From CBDFKK01 sp965248815 (GTDB lineage Bacteria; Pseudomonadota; Alphaproteobacteria; SMXP01), in NCBI GenBank assembly GCA_965248815.1, contig CBDFKK010000008.1:1116001-1180000 (forward strand): a stretch of 64,000 nt of DNA, in the 5' to 3' direction. Positions 16,721 through 25,307 of the stretch are shown here, piece by piece. Within the stretch, counting starts at the first letter, position 1. Every line of letters begins with the position of its first letter. The notes under the pieces are model-generated. The model had not been told where the DNA came from. It did not search any database and worked only from the letters and a program-made list of their open reading frames with translations. A program made the translations under genes and the position numbers.

Positions 16721-17509
16721 ATGGCTGTCAGGAATCCGAACTTGTGGAATAGTTTGCAAACCTATGAATTCGATCAACCGGACGCCGCATTTCCGTTCTC
16801 AATGCGGCTGGCGCGCGAGAACGGCTGGCAGCAAGACTTTGCCAATCGTGTGATCGACGAATATCGGCGTTTTCTCTATTTAGCCGCCACGTCGGATATG
16901 CCCATGACCCCGTCAGACGATGTCGATCAAGTCTGGCACCTGCATTTGGCCTACAGCCGGGACTATTGGGGCCATCTCTGCGGCCAAGTTTTGAAGCGTC
17001 CGCTTCATCACGGCCCGACGTTGGGCGGCGAAGCAGAAGCTGAAAAATATCTCGAGTGGTACGACAAAACCAAGGCGCGTTACGCCTCGGAGTTTGACGC
17101 CGAACCGCCCGCTGACATCTGGCCGCCCGCACACATTCGTTTCGATCGATCGCGCGACTTCAAACGGATCGACACGTCAGGCTATTGGCTCGTTCCCCAA
17201 CCAGCGGTTTCTTATTCCCAAATGCGAAACGCCGCGATGATTGCGTGCTTCGTACTGATCACAACCACCGCATACGCCGCCGCGGTTGAAGATTGGAAAC
17301 CAATATTTGAGGTAATCGCGCAGTTTTCAATTTATGAAGTCGTTTTGTACGTAATCATTGGCGCCAGCATCGTCCAGTTCCTCTATCACAAGCTCATTAG
17401 AACGATTACCAAGGACAAGAACCCGGCTAAGCGCGAGCCCGGCGGGTGCGGTGGTGGGAGCTGCGGGGCCAGCGGCTGCGGCGGCTGCGGCGGCGGCTGT
17501 GGCGGCTAG
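16721..17509 (+). CDS. Glycine-rich-domain membrane protein with Gly/Cys tail
   Basis: A 262-residue protein. The N-terminal half resembles plant-type glycine-rich domain proteins and related bacterial proteins: FANRVIDEYRRFLYLAAT then PSDDVDQVWHLHLAYSRDYW with the WHxH pattern. Two membrane helices follow (MIACFVLITTTAYAAA and EVVLYVIIGASIVQFLY). The tail is a run of Gly, Cys and Ser with six cysteines after residue 240, as in TIGR04222-type membrane proteins. ATG at 16721 has GAAGAGGA 8 bases upstream; the GTG at 16703 is less likely. Function unknown; a metal or redox role for the Cys tail is a guess. Confidence 0.7.
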   Translation: MAVRNPNLWNSLQTYEFDQPDAAFPFSMRLARENGWQQDFANRVIDEYRRFLYLAATSDMPMTPSDDVDQVWHLHLAYSRDYWGHLCGQVLKRPLHHGPTLGGEAEAEKYLEWYDKTKARYASEFDAEPPADIWPPAHIRFDRSRDFKRIDTSGYWLVPQPAVSYSQMRNAAMIACFVLITTTAYAAAVEDWKPIFEVIAQFSIYEVVLYVIIGASIVQFLYHKLIRTITKDKNPAKREPGGCGGGSCGASGCGGCGGGCGG

Positions 17510-17644
17510 TCACCGGCAGCGCCAAATGGCTTAGCGCGCACCTTCTTATATCGAACAGAACCATTTTGGCCCTGGCACTTGTGCCTGGCAGCCAGCATAC
17601 TCGCGCCTCGGCCGTGAATTCCCAATTCAAAGTGTGTCTGTGCG

Positions 17645-18346
17645 GTGAAGATCTTTTCACAATTGACAATAGCGATCGCTTTACTTTTTGCGACTCTTAC
17701 ACCAGCACATGCCGATGGTGTGCTCGTTTTTGGCGGAACCGGTCGTCTTGGAGCAGAAATCGTCAAACAGCTGATCAATGCTGGCGAAACCAATGTCACA
17801 GTCTTTGCCCGGCCGACGTCGGATCGCAACCGTCTTGAGGGATTGGCGGTTTCTTACGTGACCGGCAACGCGTTAAGCGAGGCGGACGTCGAAGCCGCCC
17901 TCAAGTCGAATGACTTTCGCACGGTCTACAACGCGCTGGCCGGCCGGATGAACGGGTCTGAGACTAACTTCTACGAAAAGACCCAGGTCAATATTACCAA
18001 ATGGGCGAAAGAGACGGGCGTCAAGCGTGTGATCCTAAACAGTTCCGTCGGCGCCGGCGACAGCATCGCCGTTTATCCCAAAGAACGCTTGGCGCAAAGG
18101 GGTAAGGTCTTGAAAGACAAAGAATACGCTGAAAACAATTTGATGAGTTCGGGACTCGAATACACCATCATTCGCAACCGGCGCATTCTTCCGGAAACGA
18201 CGCCCGTCAGCGGCGTGGCGTATTTGACCGACGATCAAACGGCCACCGGCGCGATCGGCCGGGCCGATCTTGGCGTGCTCAACGTCTATTGCCTCGACAG
18301 TGCTCATTGCGAAAACAACATCTTCCATGCCCTCATTCGTGACTAG
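17645..18346 (+). CDS. Exported NmrA-like NAD(P)-binding protein, copy 1
   Basis: Rossmann-fold protein (atypical SDR/NmrA type) of 233 residues behind a Sec signal peptide (IAIALLFATLTPAHA). The dinucleotide motif VFGGTGRLGAEIV starts directly after the cleavage site. Further family features are VTVFARPTSDRNRLEG, RVILNSSVGAGDS and LEYTIIRNRRILPE. Starts with GTG at 17645 and has no clear SD. It is 65-70 percent identical by eye to the tandem copy at 18525. A folded nucleotide-binding enzyme in the periplasm is unusual because NAD(P) is normally cytosolic. Confidence 0.8.
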   Translation: MKIFSQLTIAIALLFATLTPAHADGVLVFGGTGRLGAEIVKQLINAGETNVTVFARPTSDRNRLEGLAVSYVTGNALSEADVEAALKSNDFRTVYNALAGRMNGSETNFYEKTQVNITKWAKETGVKRVILNSSVGAGDSIAVYPKERLAQRGKVLKDKEYAENNLMSSGLEYTIIRNRRILPETTPVSGVAYLTDDQTATGAIGRADLGVLNVYCLDSAHCENNIFHALIRD

Positions 18347-18363
18347 GTTCGATGAACGGTCGC

Positions 18364-18382
18364 GCTGGCTGTGGCAGCCAGC
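18364..18382. repeat. Hairpin between tandem NmrA-like genes
   Basis: Perfect 8-bp stem GCTGGCTG TGG CAGCCAGC 18 bases after the stop of copy 1. No T run follows, so it is not a standard terminator; it may stabilise the upstream mRNA end. Confidence 0.4.
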
Positions 18383-18524
18383 CGCTAGGTAGGTTCTGCG
18401 ACCAGACAATCTGCATTGATTAACTCCGAATTGGACGATGCTGTTTTGATACTTGGGCTTTGGTCCGACATAGGTCATGCTTAGCTCAGTATTGCAGTAG
18501 GGAAAATCAACTCGGGGCAAAGAT

Positions 18525-19226
18525 ATGAAACGTTACGGACATTTTTTACTCGCACTATCACTTCTTCTATTGATGCTCGTACCGGCTCGCGCCGACGGCG
18601 TGCTGGTTTTTGGCGACACGGGCAGGCTTGGCTCTGAAATCGTCAAGCAGCTCAACAATGCCGGCGAAGAAAATGTCACCGTTTTTGCTCGGACGGAGTC
18701 AGACCGCAGCCGCCTTGATGGACTTTCAGTCAGTTTTGTGGCGGGCGATGCCTTGAATGAAGCCGATGTCGAAGCCGCTTTCAAATCGAACGACTTTCTC
18801 GTCGTCGTGAACGCGCTTGCCGCTGGGGTTGATAGTACCAACAAGACTTTTTACCGTGACGGCCAAACCAACATTTCGAAGTGGGCGAAAGAGACAGGCG
18901 TCAAGCGCGTCATTCTCAACAGCGCCGTCGGCGCCGGCGATAGCCGCCCGGCCTATCCGGAAGCCATGTTGCCAATGTTCGGCGACATCTTGACGGACAA
19001 AGAGGCGGGCGAAAAAGTTCTCATGGAGTCGGGGCTCGAATACACCATCATCCGGAATTTTCGCATTCTGCCTGAGTCGACGGCAGTAACCGGCACGGCG
19101 TATCTCACTGAAGACCGCATGGCGACGGGCGGTATCGGCCGCGCCGATCTTGGAATTTTGAATGTCTACTGCATCGACGGCTATCTTTGTGAAAACAAGA
19201 TTTTCCACGCCATCGGATTGGACTAG
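18525..19226 (+). CDS. Exported NmrA-like NAD(P)-binding protein, copy 2
   Basis: Tandem paralogue of the gene at 17645, same length (233 residues). Signal peptide MKRYGHFLLALSLLLLMLVP then ARADG, dinucleotide motif VFGDTGRLGSEIV in which the third Gly position is Asp, then VILNSAVGAGDSRP and YTIIRNFRILPEST. The GGxG-to-GDTG change could weaken or alter cofactor binding. ATG preceded by GGGGCAAAG. Both copies end in the same ENxIFHAxxxD, which argues for a recent duplication with conserved function. Confidence 0.8.
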   Translation: MKRYGHFLLALSLLLLMLVPARADGVLVFGDTGRLGSEIVKQLNNAGEENVTVFARTESDRSRLDGLSVSFVAGDALNEADVEAAFKSNDFLVVVNALAAGVDSTNKTFYRDGQTNISKWAKETGVKRVILNSAVGAGDSRPAYPEAMLPMFGDILTDKEAGEKVLMESGLEYTIIRNFRILPESTAVTGTAYLTEDRMATGGIGRADLGILNVYCIDGYLCENKIFHAIGLD

Positions 19227-19450
19227 GACCGGCCCACGTCGCCGCGGCGGCGCAAGCCCCAATACAACAAACCGGCGCCAATCAGAATGGGGAGCGTGCC
19301 GAACATCAACGCGACCGGCCATATACCCATTTGCTCGGAAGCCGTGAGATCAAAGCCCACAAAAAATAATGTGCATCCGCCGCTCAAGAATAGAATGAGT
19401 CCGCCGATGACAATAAGCACTTTGCCTGGTTTAGAACTCTCATCTGCCAT
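19223..19450 (-). CDS. Small two-helix membrane protein, copy 2
   Basis: A protein of 75 residues with two membrane helices: KVLIVIGGLILFLSGGCTLF and ALMFGTLPILIGAGLLYWGL, ending in a basic tail (RRRGDVGRS). Paralogous to the next upstream gene (shared IVIGxLILxLSGGCTLFF). ATG at 19450 with GAGG 8 bases upstream is preferred over 19477, which directly abuts the preceding stop without an SD. Last gene of the Lgt-like/radical SAM operon; role unknown. Confidence 0.65.
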   Translation of the reverse strand: MADESSKPGKVLIVIGGLILFLSGGCTLFFVGFDLTASEQMGIWPVALMFGTLPILIGAGLLYWGLRRRGDVGRS

Positions 19451-19477
19451 GCCACCAACCTCATCTAAATAGTCCAT

Positions 19478-19711
19478 CTAAGACTGATCGCCGCGTGCCT
19501 GTTTGGCGCGCCACTTACCGAACACGAGAATTGCGAGCCCAAGCAATATTGGCGGTCCGCCAAATGCGAGCGCGAACTCCCAAATGCCGCCAGTCATCCC
19601 ATCAGAAAAATCCACAGCAAGGAAGAACAACGTGCATCCGCCGCTTAGTAAGAGGATCAAAGTGCCAATGACGATTGAGACGGACCCGGCCTTTGAATTC
19701 GTCTTCGTCAT
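19478..19711 (-). CDS. Small two-helix membrane protein, copy 1
   Basis: A protein of 77 residues with two predicted helices, SIVIGTLILLLSGGCTLFFL and ALAFGGPPILLGLAILVFG, and a basic C-terminus. Its ATG overlaps the stop of the radical SAM gene (ATGA-type overlap at 19708-19711), so translation is coupled. The conserved SGGCTLFF motif shared with copy 2 contains a Cys at the end of helix 1. No family name recognised. Confidence 0.7.
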   Translation of the reverse strand: MTKTNSKAGSVSIVIGTLILLLSGGCTLFFLAVDFSDGMTGGIWEFALAFGGPPILLGLAILVFGKWRAKQARGDQS

Positions 19712-21171
19712 GCTGTCGACCGCACGTGCACCGGCGAAGTGCGCGCATCAGCGCGAGGAGCTGAGGGGAGTCTTGATCTCAACTCTTCCACAGAGCCGTC
19801 GCGGTAAAACAGATTGAACGTGTCGAACGGAATGATGCGGCCGTCGGGCTGGACAAAGTGAACGCAGGAGCGTTTGACGCCGCCGACATCGAAATTAAAA
19901 CGGTCCATGAATTCGATAATCACGACGCGAAACGTATCGGCATAGGATAATTGCTCCGGAACGGCCGCCTTAGGCAAACAACACAAAACTTCGGAGAGTT
20001 TTTCCGCCGTATCTCCCACGGCCGTGGACAGCGACAACAAATTGAATAGGGCGTCGCGGAGCTCGGGATAGTTCTCTATCGCGACAGTGTTGGGAACCGC
20101 CGAGGCCAACACATCGGCCGGTAGCATGGATGTCAGCGGCACCACGTCTTTACCATTGCGCAAGCCATAGCCGATGGAGATCTGTTCCGGATTGCAAGGC
20201 AGCGGGATCATGTCCTCAGCGCCAAAAACTCCAGAGCTTTCCGCAATTCTCTTGCGAATATCACTCAGCAACATGCGATTTTCGTTTTTGTCGAAACCGT
20301 CATTGCGCCCGGCGTCTTGAACGGGTTGATACGTGACGCCCCTAACGCATGAGTATTCGAGTGCAAACTTGATAATCTCGCCCACTTCGTCGTCGTTGAC
20401 ACCGCGTTTGACGGTGACCACGAGGGTTGTCGAAATTCCGAGGTCCTCCAAACGGTCCAGCGCTTGCCTGCGGATATCACGCAAATCAGCACCGCGAATA
20501 TTCATCAGCGCGTCGCGCTGAAGGCTGTCGAATTGAAGGTAGACTTCAAAACGCGGCATGAATTCAGTCAAACGCTTTGCGAAGTCGGGCTCTTTTGCAA
20601 TACGAATGCCGTTGGTGTTGATCATCAAATGGCGAATAGGCCGGGCCTTGGCAGCCGCAAGGATTTCAAAGAACTCAGGGTGAATGGTCGGCTCGCCGCC
20701 GGAAATTTGTACGAGATCCGGCTCGCCCTCGCTTTCAACCAAAACATCGAGCATGCGCTCGACCTGCACGAGCGGAACGTGCGCCGTCTTTTGCGTTGAG
20801 GAGCCGGCAAAGCACACCGGGCAGCTCAAATTACAGGCTTCGTTGATTTCGACTAGTGCCAAACACGAATGCTGCTCGTGATCCGGGCACAAACCACAGT
20901 CAAACGGGCAGCCATAGTCAGTGCGGGTTTGCGCGACCAGAGGCCGGTCTCCGGGCTTCAAATAGTCCTTGCAAGCCTTGAAATACTCGACGTCGGTCGA
21001 CACCAATGTCTTTTGCACGCCGTGTTCGGGACATCTTTTCACGTAATAGACACAATCCTCTTCGATCGTGATCTTCGCGGGAACGGGCAATAGGCACGAC
21101 TCGCATAGCGATGTCGTTTGCCCATAATAGAGATAGGGCACTTGCTTTCTCGGATTGGTGAATGTCAGCAT
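19708..21171 (-). CDS. Radical SAM protein, Tes/MJ0619-like
   Basis: A 487-residue radical SAM enzyme. The Cx3Cx2C cluster ligands are C113, C117 and C120 (EACNLSCPVCFAG). Upstream is a Cys-rich region with CESC (23-26), CPEHG (47-51) and the block CPFDCGLCPDHEQHSCLAL (88-106), which matches the auxiliary-cluster region of the Tes/MJ0619 family. GGEPT and the beta barrel follow. Archaeal Tes joins lipid tails carbon to carbon in tetraether synthesis; bacterial homologues may act on membrane lipids too, but function here is inference. Start overlaps the stop of the Lgt-like gene (TAATG) and its end overlaps the next gene. Confidence 0.85.
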   Translation of the reverse strand: MLTFTNPRKQVPYLYYGQTTSLCESCLLPVPAKITIEEDCVYYVKRCPEHGVQKTLVSTDVEYFKACKDYLKPGDRPLVAQTRTDYGCPFDCGLCPDHEQHSCLALVEINEACNLSCPVCFAGSSTQKTAHVPLVQVERMLDVLVESEGEPDLVQISGGEPTIHPEFFEILAAAKARPIRHLMINTNGIRIAKEPDFAKRLTEFMPRFEVYLQFDSLQRDALMNIRGADLRDIRRQALDRLEDLGISTTLVVTVKRGVNDDEVGEIIKFALEYSCVRGVTYQPVQDAGRNDGFDKNENRMLLSDIRKRIAESSGVFGAEDMIPLPCNPEQISIGYGLRNGKDVVPLTSMLPADVLASAVPNTVAIENYPELRDALFNLLSLSTAVGDTAEKLSEVLCCLPKAAVPEQLSYADTFRVVIIEFMDRFNFDVGGVKRSCVHFVQPDGRIIPFDTFNLFYRDGSVEELRSRLPSAPRADARTSPVHVRSTA

Positions 21172-21896
21172 TACGTTTGTTGTATTTTCGTTGAACGCTG
21201 TTCAGTTAGACGGCGGAAGATCATGAACAAGCCGTAGAGCAAAAAACCGAAACTCAAAATATGAAACAGATTGAACGGCCCAAAGATCGTAGCGTAGGGC
21301 TTGAAAAATTCCCAAATAAATCGCTGTCCCCCATACCAGGCGATGAAGCCGTAAAACCCAAGCTCGATGGGCGACCGCCAGCGAAGGGACAACGCCGCAA
21401 GATAGAGTATGGCAAACAGACCAAGCGCCGCCGTTTCATAAAGCTGTACTGGATGGCGTCTGACACTATCGCCGAAGTCGACGCCGAAGACAGCGTCCGT
21501 CGGGACGCCATATGTAAAGTCATCAAGTCCAGCGGAGAAACATCCCAGCCGGCCGATGCCGAGACCGAGCGCCAAGGGAAGTGCATAGTAGAGTCCGGTA
21601 CTGCCGCGCACGCCATTGGCAAGCTTAAAAAGTTCGATTGCCACGATGACGCCCACGAGCGCGCCTGCCGATGAGCGGCCGATTGCGATCTGACCCGATA
21701 GATTGAGATTGAGTGTGCTTATCACATAGGCACCAGTGACCGCGCCAGCCGCGAGCGCCACAAGATAGCCGGTCCCAAGCCTTGTTGCCGCATGCTGATC
21801 GTAGTCTTTGAGGCGCCAGCGCCACACAATTACGCCCGCAACTATAGCAATCGTCCAGGCCAGGAGATCGAAGAACAGATGTGCGTGCATGTGCAA
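21171..21896 (-). CDS. Lgt-like (prolipoprotein diacylglyceryl transferase family) membrane protein
   Basis: Integral membrane protein of 241 residues with about seven helices. The Lgt-type signature is seen as GIGRLGCFSAGLDDFTYGVP and RHPVQLYET, with a downstream Arg in GQRFIWEFFKPY. In true Lgt the signature reads GRxGNFxNGExxG; here N is replaced by C and the following positions differ with a short insertion, so this is a divergent paralogue rather than housekeeping Lgt. First gene of a four-gene operon with the Tes-like enzyme, suggesting lipid modification. First codons MHMHAH are His-rich; MHAH at residue 3 is an alternative start. Confidence 0.8.
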   Translation of the reverse strand: MHMHAHLFFDLLAWTIAIVAGVIVWRWRLKDYDQHAATRLGTGYLVALAAGAVTGAYVISTLNLNLSGQIAIGRSSAGALVGVIVAIELFKLANGVRGSTGLYYALPLALGLGIGRLGCFSAGLDDFTYGVPTDAVFGVDFGDSVRRHPVQLYETAALGLFAILYLAALSLRWRSPIELGFYGFIAWYGGQRFIWEFFKPYATIFGPFNLFHILSFGFLLYGLFMIFRRLTEQRSTKIQQT

Positions 21897-22013
21897 TCCA
21901 AAGCTCGGTCAAGGACTCAAGATTAGGTCAAGCCCAGCGGACAAAGCTGGTTCAATGGCTTCGATCACCCGTCCCCTGCTATAGTAGTCATGAACAACAA
22001 AGGATATGGCAAT

Positions 22014-23531
22014 ATGGATCGGCGCGCATTTACGCAATCGGCTCTCAGCACGGCACTCCTGAGCGGGCTGCCGCTCGCCCAAGCATTCGGCGCGGGCACG
22101 GCCGAGAAACTCACCACCATTACCGAGGACGTCGAAGTATTGACGCGCACCGGCGGCAAAACCATGGTGAACCAGGCCGCCTTGAAGGAACTGCAAGGGG
22201 CATTACGCGGCGAATTACTGCTTGCCGACAGCCCCGGCTATGACGGCGCGCGGCTCGTCTTTAACAAAATGTTCGATCGCAGACCGGCGCTTATCGTTCG
22301 CTGCTGGGGTGCGGGCGACGTCAAAGAAGCTGTCGATTTTGCCCGCAGTAATGACTTGTTGGTCGCGGTCAAAGCGGGCGGCCATAGCATTTCCGGCAAG
22401 TCGGCCTGCGAAGGCGGCATGACGATCGATCTCGCCCCTATGCACGGCGTGCGCGTCGATCCTGTATCTAAGACAGCGCGGGCACAATCGGGCGCACTGT
22501 TGGGACATCTCGACTCGGAAGCTCAACAATTTAACTTGGCCACAACCGCGGGTACCGTGTCCCACACGGGCATTGGCGGATTAACCCTCGGCGGCGGCGT
22601 CGGCCGGCTGGCGCGCCGCTTTGGCATGACGTGCGATAACGTGCTCGCCGTCGACATCATTACCGCGGACGGACAATTTCGCCGGGCAAGCGCCGACGAA
22701 AACCAGGATCTGTATTGGGGCCTACGCGGCGGCGGTGGTAATTTCGGCGTTGTCACCTCGTTCGAATATCAACTTCACAATGTCGGGCCGGATGTTTACG
22801 CAGGCTCCGTTGTCTATCCCCTTGCCCAGGCGCGCGACCTTTGGGATTTCTACGGCGAGTTTGCGCCCAATGCACCAAATGAACTGTCAATCGACACGCT
22901 TGTTTTTGCCCGGGCCAAGACCGAACCCTCGATCACGGTGTCGTTATGTTATTCGGGCGACATGAAAAACGCAGAGCAAGTTCTCGCTCCTCTTATGGCC
23001 TTCGGCACGCCGTCGAAGACCGATGCGGGGCCCATCAATTATGTCGCCTTACAAGCGCGGGCCGATTCGGTTTACGGCAGTCAAAACTACTACAGCGGCG
23101 GCGGCATGATGCCGGACCTGACGCAGGAGGCAGTCAACACTTTAATCGACCGTCTGCAAACTCTTGGCGACGAAATTGAAGATACGAGCCGGGGCACCCT
23201 GATCGGTTTTCAGCTCGTCGGTGGCGCGATTGCCGAACCCGCACCTGACGCCATGGCCTATCCTCATCGCGATACAAAATTCGATTTCGTCTTGGCAGGC
23301 GCCTGGACCGATCCGGGTACCATGGAAACGAACATGGCGCAGTTGCGCGATCTCAACGCCATGATGCGGCCGCACACAGTCGGCGCCTACGCCAACTTCC
23401 AAGGTGACGAAACAGAACTCTCTGCTCTAAGGGCGTTTCGTGGCAACTTGGATCGCATGGTCGCGGTCAAAAATCAGTACGACCCGACGAACCTGTTCCA
23501 GCTCAACACCAACATAAAACCGACGGTGTGA
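22014..23531 (+). CDS. Tat-exported FAD-binding oxidase (BBE-like)
   Basis: Berberine-bridge-type FAD oxidase of about 505 residues. Twin-arginine signal DRRAFTQSALSTALL at the start. The FAD-binding PCMH domain shows VAVKAGGHSISGKSACEGGM (His for covalent FAD), TVSHTGIGGLTLGGGVGRL and DLYWGLRGGGGNFGVVTSFE; the BBE-type end is KNQYDPTNLFQLNTNIKP. Such enzymes oxidise alcohols, sugars or alkaloids with O2. ATG at 22014 places the RR motif at the N-terminus with AAAGGAT upstream; the frame from 21990 adds eight residues. Substrate unknown. Confidence 0.88.
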   Translation: MDRRAFTQSALSTALLSGLPLAQAFGAGTAEKLTTITEDVEVLTRTGGKTMVNQAALKELQGALRGELLLADSPGYDGARLVFNKMFDRRPALIVRCWGAGDVKEAVDFARSNDLLVAVKAGGHSISGKSACEGGMTIDLAPMHGVRVDPVSKTARAQSGALLGHLDSEAQQFNLATTAGTVSHTGIGGLTLGGGVGRLARRFGMTCDNVLAVDIITADGQFRRASADENQDLYWGLRGGGGNFGVVTSFEYQLHNVGPDVYAGSVVYPLAQARDLWDFYGEFAPNAPNELSIDTLVFARAKTEPSITVSLCYSGDMKNAEQVLAPLMAFGTPSKTDAGPINYVALQARADSVYGSQNYYSGGGMMPDLTQEAVNTLIDRLQTLGDEIEDTSRGTLIGFQLVGGAIAEPAPDAMAYPHRDTKFDFVLAGAWTDPGTMETNMAQLRDLNAMMRPHTVGAYANFQGDETELSALRAFRGNLDRMVAVKNQYDPTNLFQLNTNIKPTV

Positions 23532-23680
23532 GATTGCGCACTCACGGCGACCTGACGTTATTCGCACGGACTATGATTGCCGAGCAAGCGACGATCGAAA
23601 AGCCTTTTATTGCAAAACTCACCAAGTGAGACCGAGCGGCATGGCCGCAAAAATCGCTCCAACGGAAAGGGACATACATC

Positions 23681-24037
23681 ATGTCAACAAGAACCAACCC
23701 TGATCTTGAAACTGATCGCCCAACCTATGCCAGAGAGTTCTTGAAGTCTGATGTGGACAAAGTCGCGTTTTATGACCACCCGATGATCGATAACATCGTG
23801 ACATCGATCCTCGCTCTCGGTTCGGAAATTTGGTCGAATCAACGCCGCACGATGGTGCTAGAGCGGTTGCTTGAGGAAAAGGGCGTCACGCGGGAAATGG
23901 TCGAGGGCTATATGCCCTCCGACGAGGACGTGGCTGAATGGCAGACTGAGCGAGATCGATTTGTAGAGCGGGCCTTAAGTCCATTAATGCGTGTTGGCAG
24001 CCTGGCGCCTTCGGCCGAGTGGCAGGACGAGGACTGA
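23681..24037 (+). CDS. Small conserved protein, paralogue of 40571-40927
   Basis: A 118-residue soluble protein, no signal peptide. Central block DHPMIDNIVTSILALGSEIW, followed by VLERLLEEKGVTREMVEGYM and an amphipathic helical end. The same pattern (PMID, LGxExW, xxLLxxxGxVTxEMxE) recurs in the gene at 40571-40927, next to a Rieske oxygenase. The family is not recognised by name. It precedes the Tat-exported methyltransferase by 61 bases in the same direction. All-helical; an accessory or small-subunit role to an oxidoreductase is a guess. Confidence 0.7.
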   Translation: MSTRTNPDLETDRPTYAREFLKSDVDKVAFYDHPMIDNIVTSILALGSEIWSNQRRTMVLERLLEEKGVTREMVEGYMPSDEDVAEWQTERDRFVERALSPLMRVGSLAPSAEWQDED

Positions 24038-24098
24038 AACCCAACGCCCCTCCCCAAGACTGTGAGCGAAACAATGCTGAATTCAAGGAGCATCCAAA

Positions 24099-25307
24099 AT
24101 GCTTAGCCGCCGAACTCTTTTTAGCGCAACCGCAGGCGTCATTTCCGCTTTATCTTTAGCCTTTGGCAAAAAGGCACATGCGAAGACGGTCGCCAGCGAC
24201 ACCGCGTTCGATATCGAAGCCCGCAGCAAGAACGGACGACTGGAGAGACTGCCGACACTCAACGCAGAAAGCCGCAATGATTTCCTCACGGGCGTTCGGA
24301 ATTGGCGCGGAGCCACATTGGTTCCTGCTTCCCGTGAGCGGTTCAACAATCTTGTCAAAGAAGCCGGCAAAGACCCAAACGGCGACTTGCCCTTAAAGCG
24401 AATTTTCAAAATCGTTGGCGATGATCCTTTAGTGAATCTGGAAGGTCGTATACGGATCGACGCACAGCGCCTGGCTCATCAGGGCTTCAAGCAATCGTTT
24501 GAGAACCAAGCCGATACTTATCTGAGCGAGTTAGCAGACTACGACAAAAGCGGTCCCGGAACCTTGGAACTCAATCCAGACATGGACATTCCCGACTATG
24601 CCCGCCACGAGATTCACATGCAGCCGGGCGGATATGTCGGCAACGAATTCGCGGGGCCGATCTACCATTACGGCACCAATGCCTTCTTCGAGGCCCGCGG
24701 CACGATGAATTATCAAGACGAAAGCCACGCCAGGCTTGCGCGCCAGGTTGCGGCGTCCGCGCCGGGCAAGGACGACGTGCGGCGCGTACTCGACCTGGGC
24801 TGCGGCATTGGTCAACTAACAGTGGCGCTCAAGGAAGAATATCCCGAGGCCGAAGTTTGGGGTGTCGATATCGGCGCCCCGATGATCCGATACGGCCACA
24901 TGCGCGCCGTCGATCATGGCGTCGATGTAAACTTCGCGCAGCGTCTCGCCGAAAAAACTCAATTCCCCGACAATCATTTCGACATCATCGCGTCGTTCAT
25001 CATGCACCACGAGATGCCGGCGGAAACGTCAAGGCAAGTGATCGCCGAAGCATTCCGAATTTTGCGTCCCGGCGGGGTCTATGTCCCCATCGACTTTTTC
25101 ACGGGCGGTGGGCCCAGACGACCGGCCACTGCTTTCAATAGTTATCAAAGGTGGAAAGATTATCGTTGGAACAATGAGGTTTGGCGACTTGAATATGAGG
25201 ATATGGACTATTTCGGTCACATGGAGAAGGTCGGTTTCAACGTCAACAGGGAAGGCCCGGGCGCCGCGCCCGATCGAACCAACGTCGTCGCCACCAAGCC
25301 GGCCTAA
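24099..25307 (+). CDS. Class I SAM methyltransferase with Tat signal peptide
   Basis: A 402-residue protein. The N-terminus SRRTLFSATAGVISALSLAF with KKAHA is a Tat signal. A novel domain of about 190 residues follows, then a standard methyltransferase fold: motif I RRVLDLGCGIGQLTVAL (from about residue 228), VWGVDIGAPMIRYG, DNHFDIIASFIMHHEM and RILRPGGVYVPIDFF. AAGGAG 9 bases before the ATG supports the start, so the signal is real and not an annotation artefact. Export of a SAM-dependent enzyme is hard to reconcile with cytosolic SAM; the Tat-like region might instead be a membrane anchor. Confidence 0.82.
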   Translation: MLSRRTLFSATAGVISALSLAFGKKAHAKTVASDTAFDIEARSKNGRLERLPTLNAESRNDFLTGVRNWRGATLVPASRERFNNLVKEAGKDPNGDLPLKRIFKIVGDDPLVNLEGRIRIDAQRLAHQGFKQSFENQADTYLSELADYDKSGPGTLELNPDMDIPDYARHEIHMQPGGYVGNEFAGPIYHYGTNAFFEARGTMNYQDESHARLARQVAASAPGKDDVRRVLDLGCGIGQLTVALKEEYPEAEVWGVDIGAPMIRYGHMRAVDHGVDVNFAQRLAEKTQFPDNHFDIIASFIMHHEMPAETSRQVIAEAFRILRPGGVYVPIDFFTGGGPRRPATAFNSYQRWKDYRWNNEVWRLEYEDMDYFGHMEKVGFNVNREGPGAAPDRTNVVATKPA

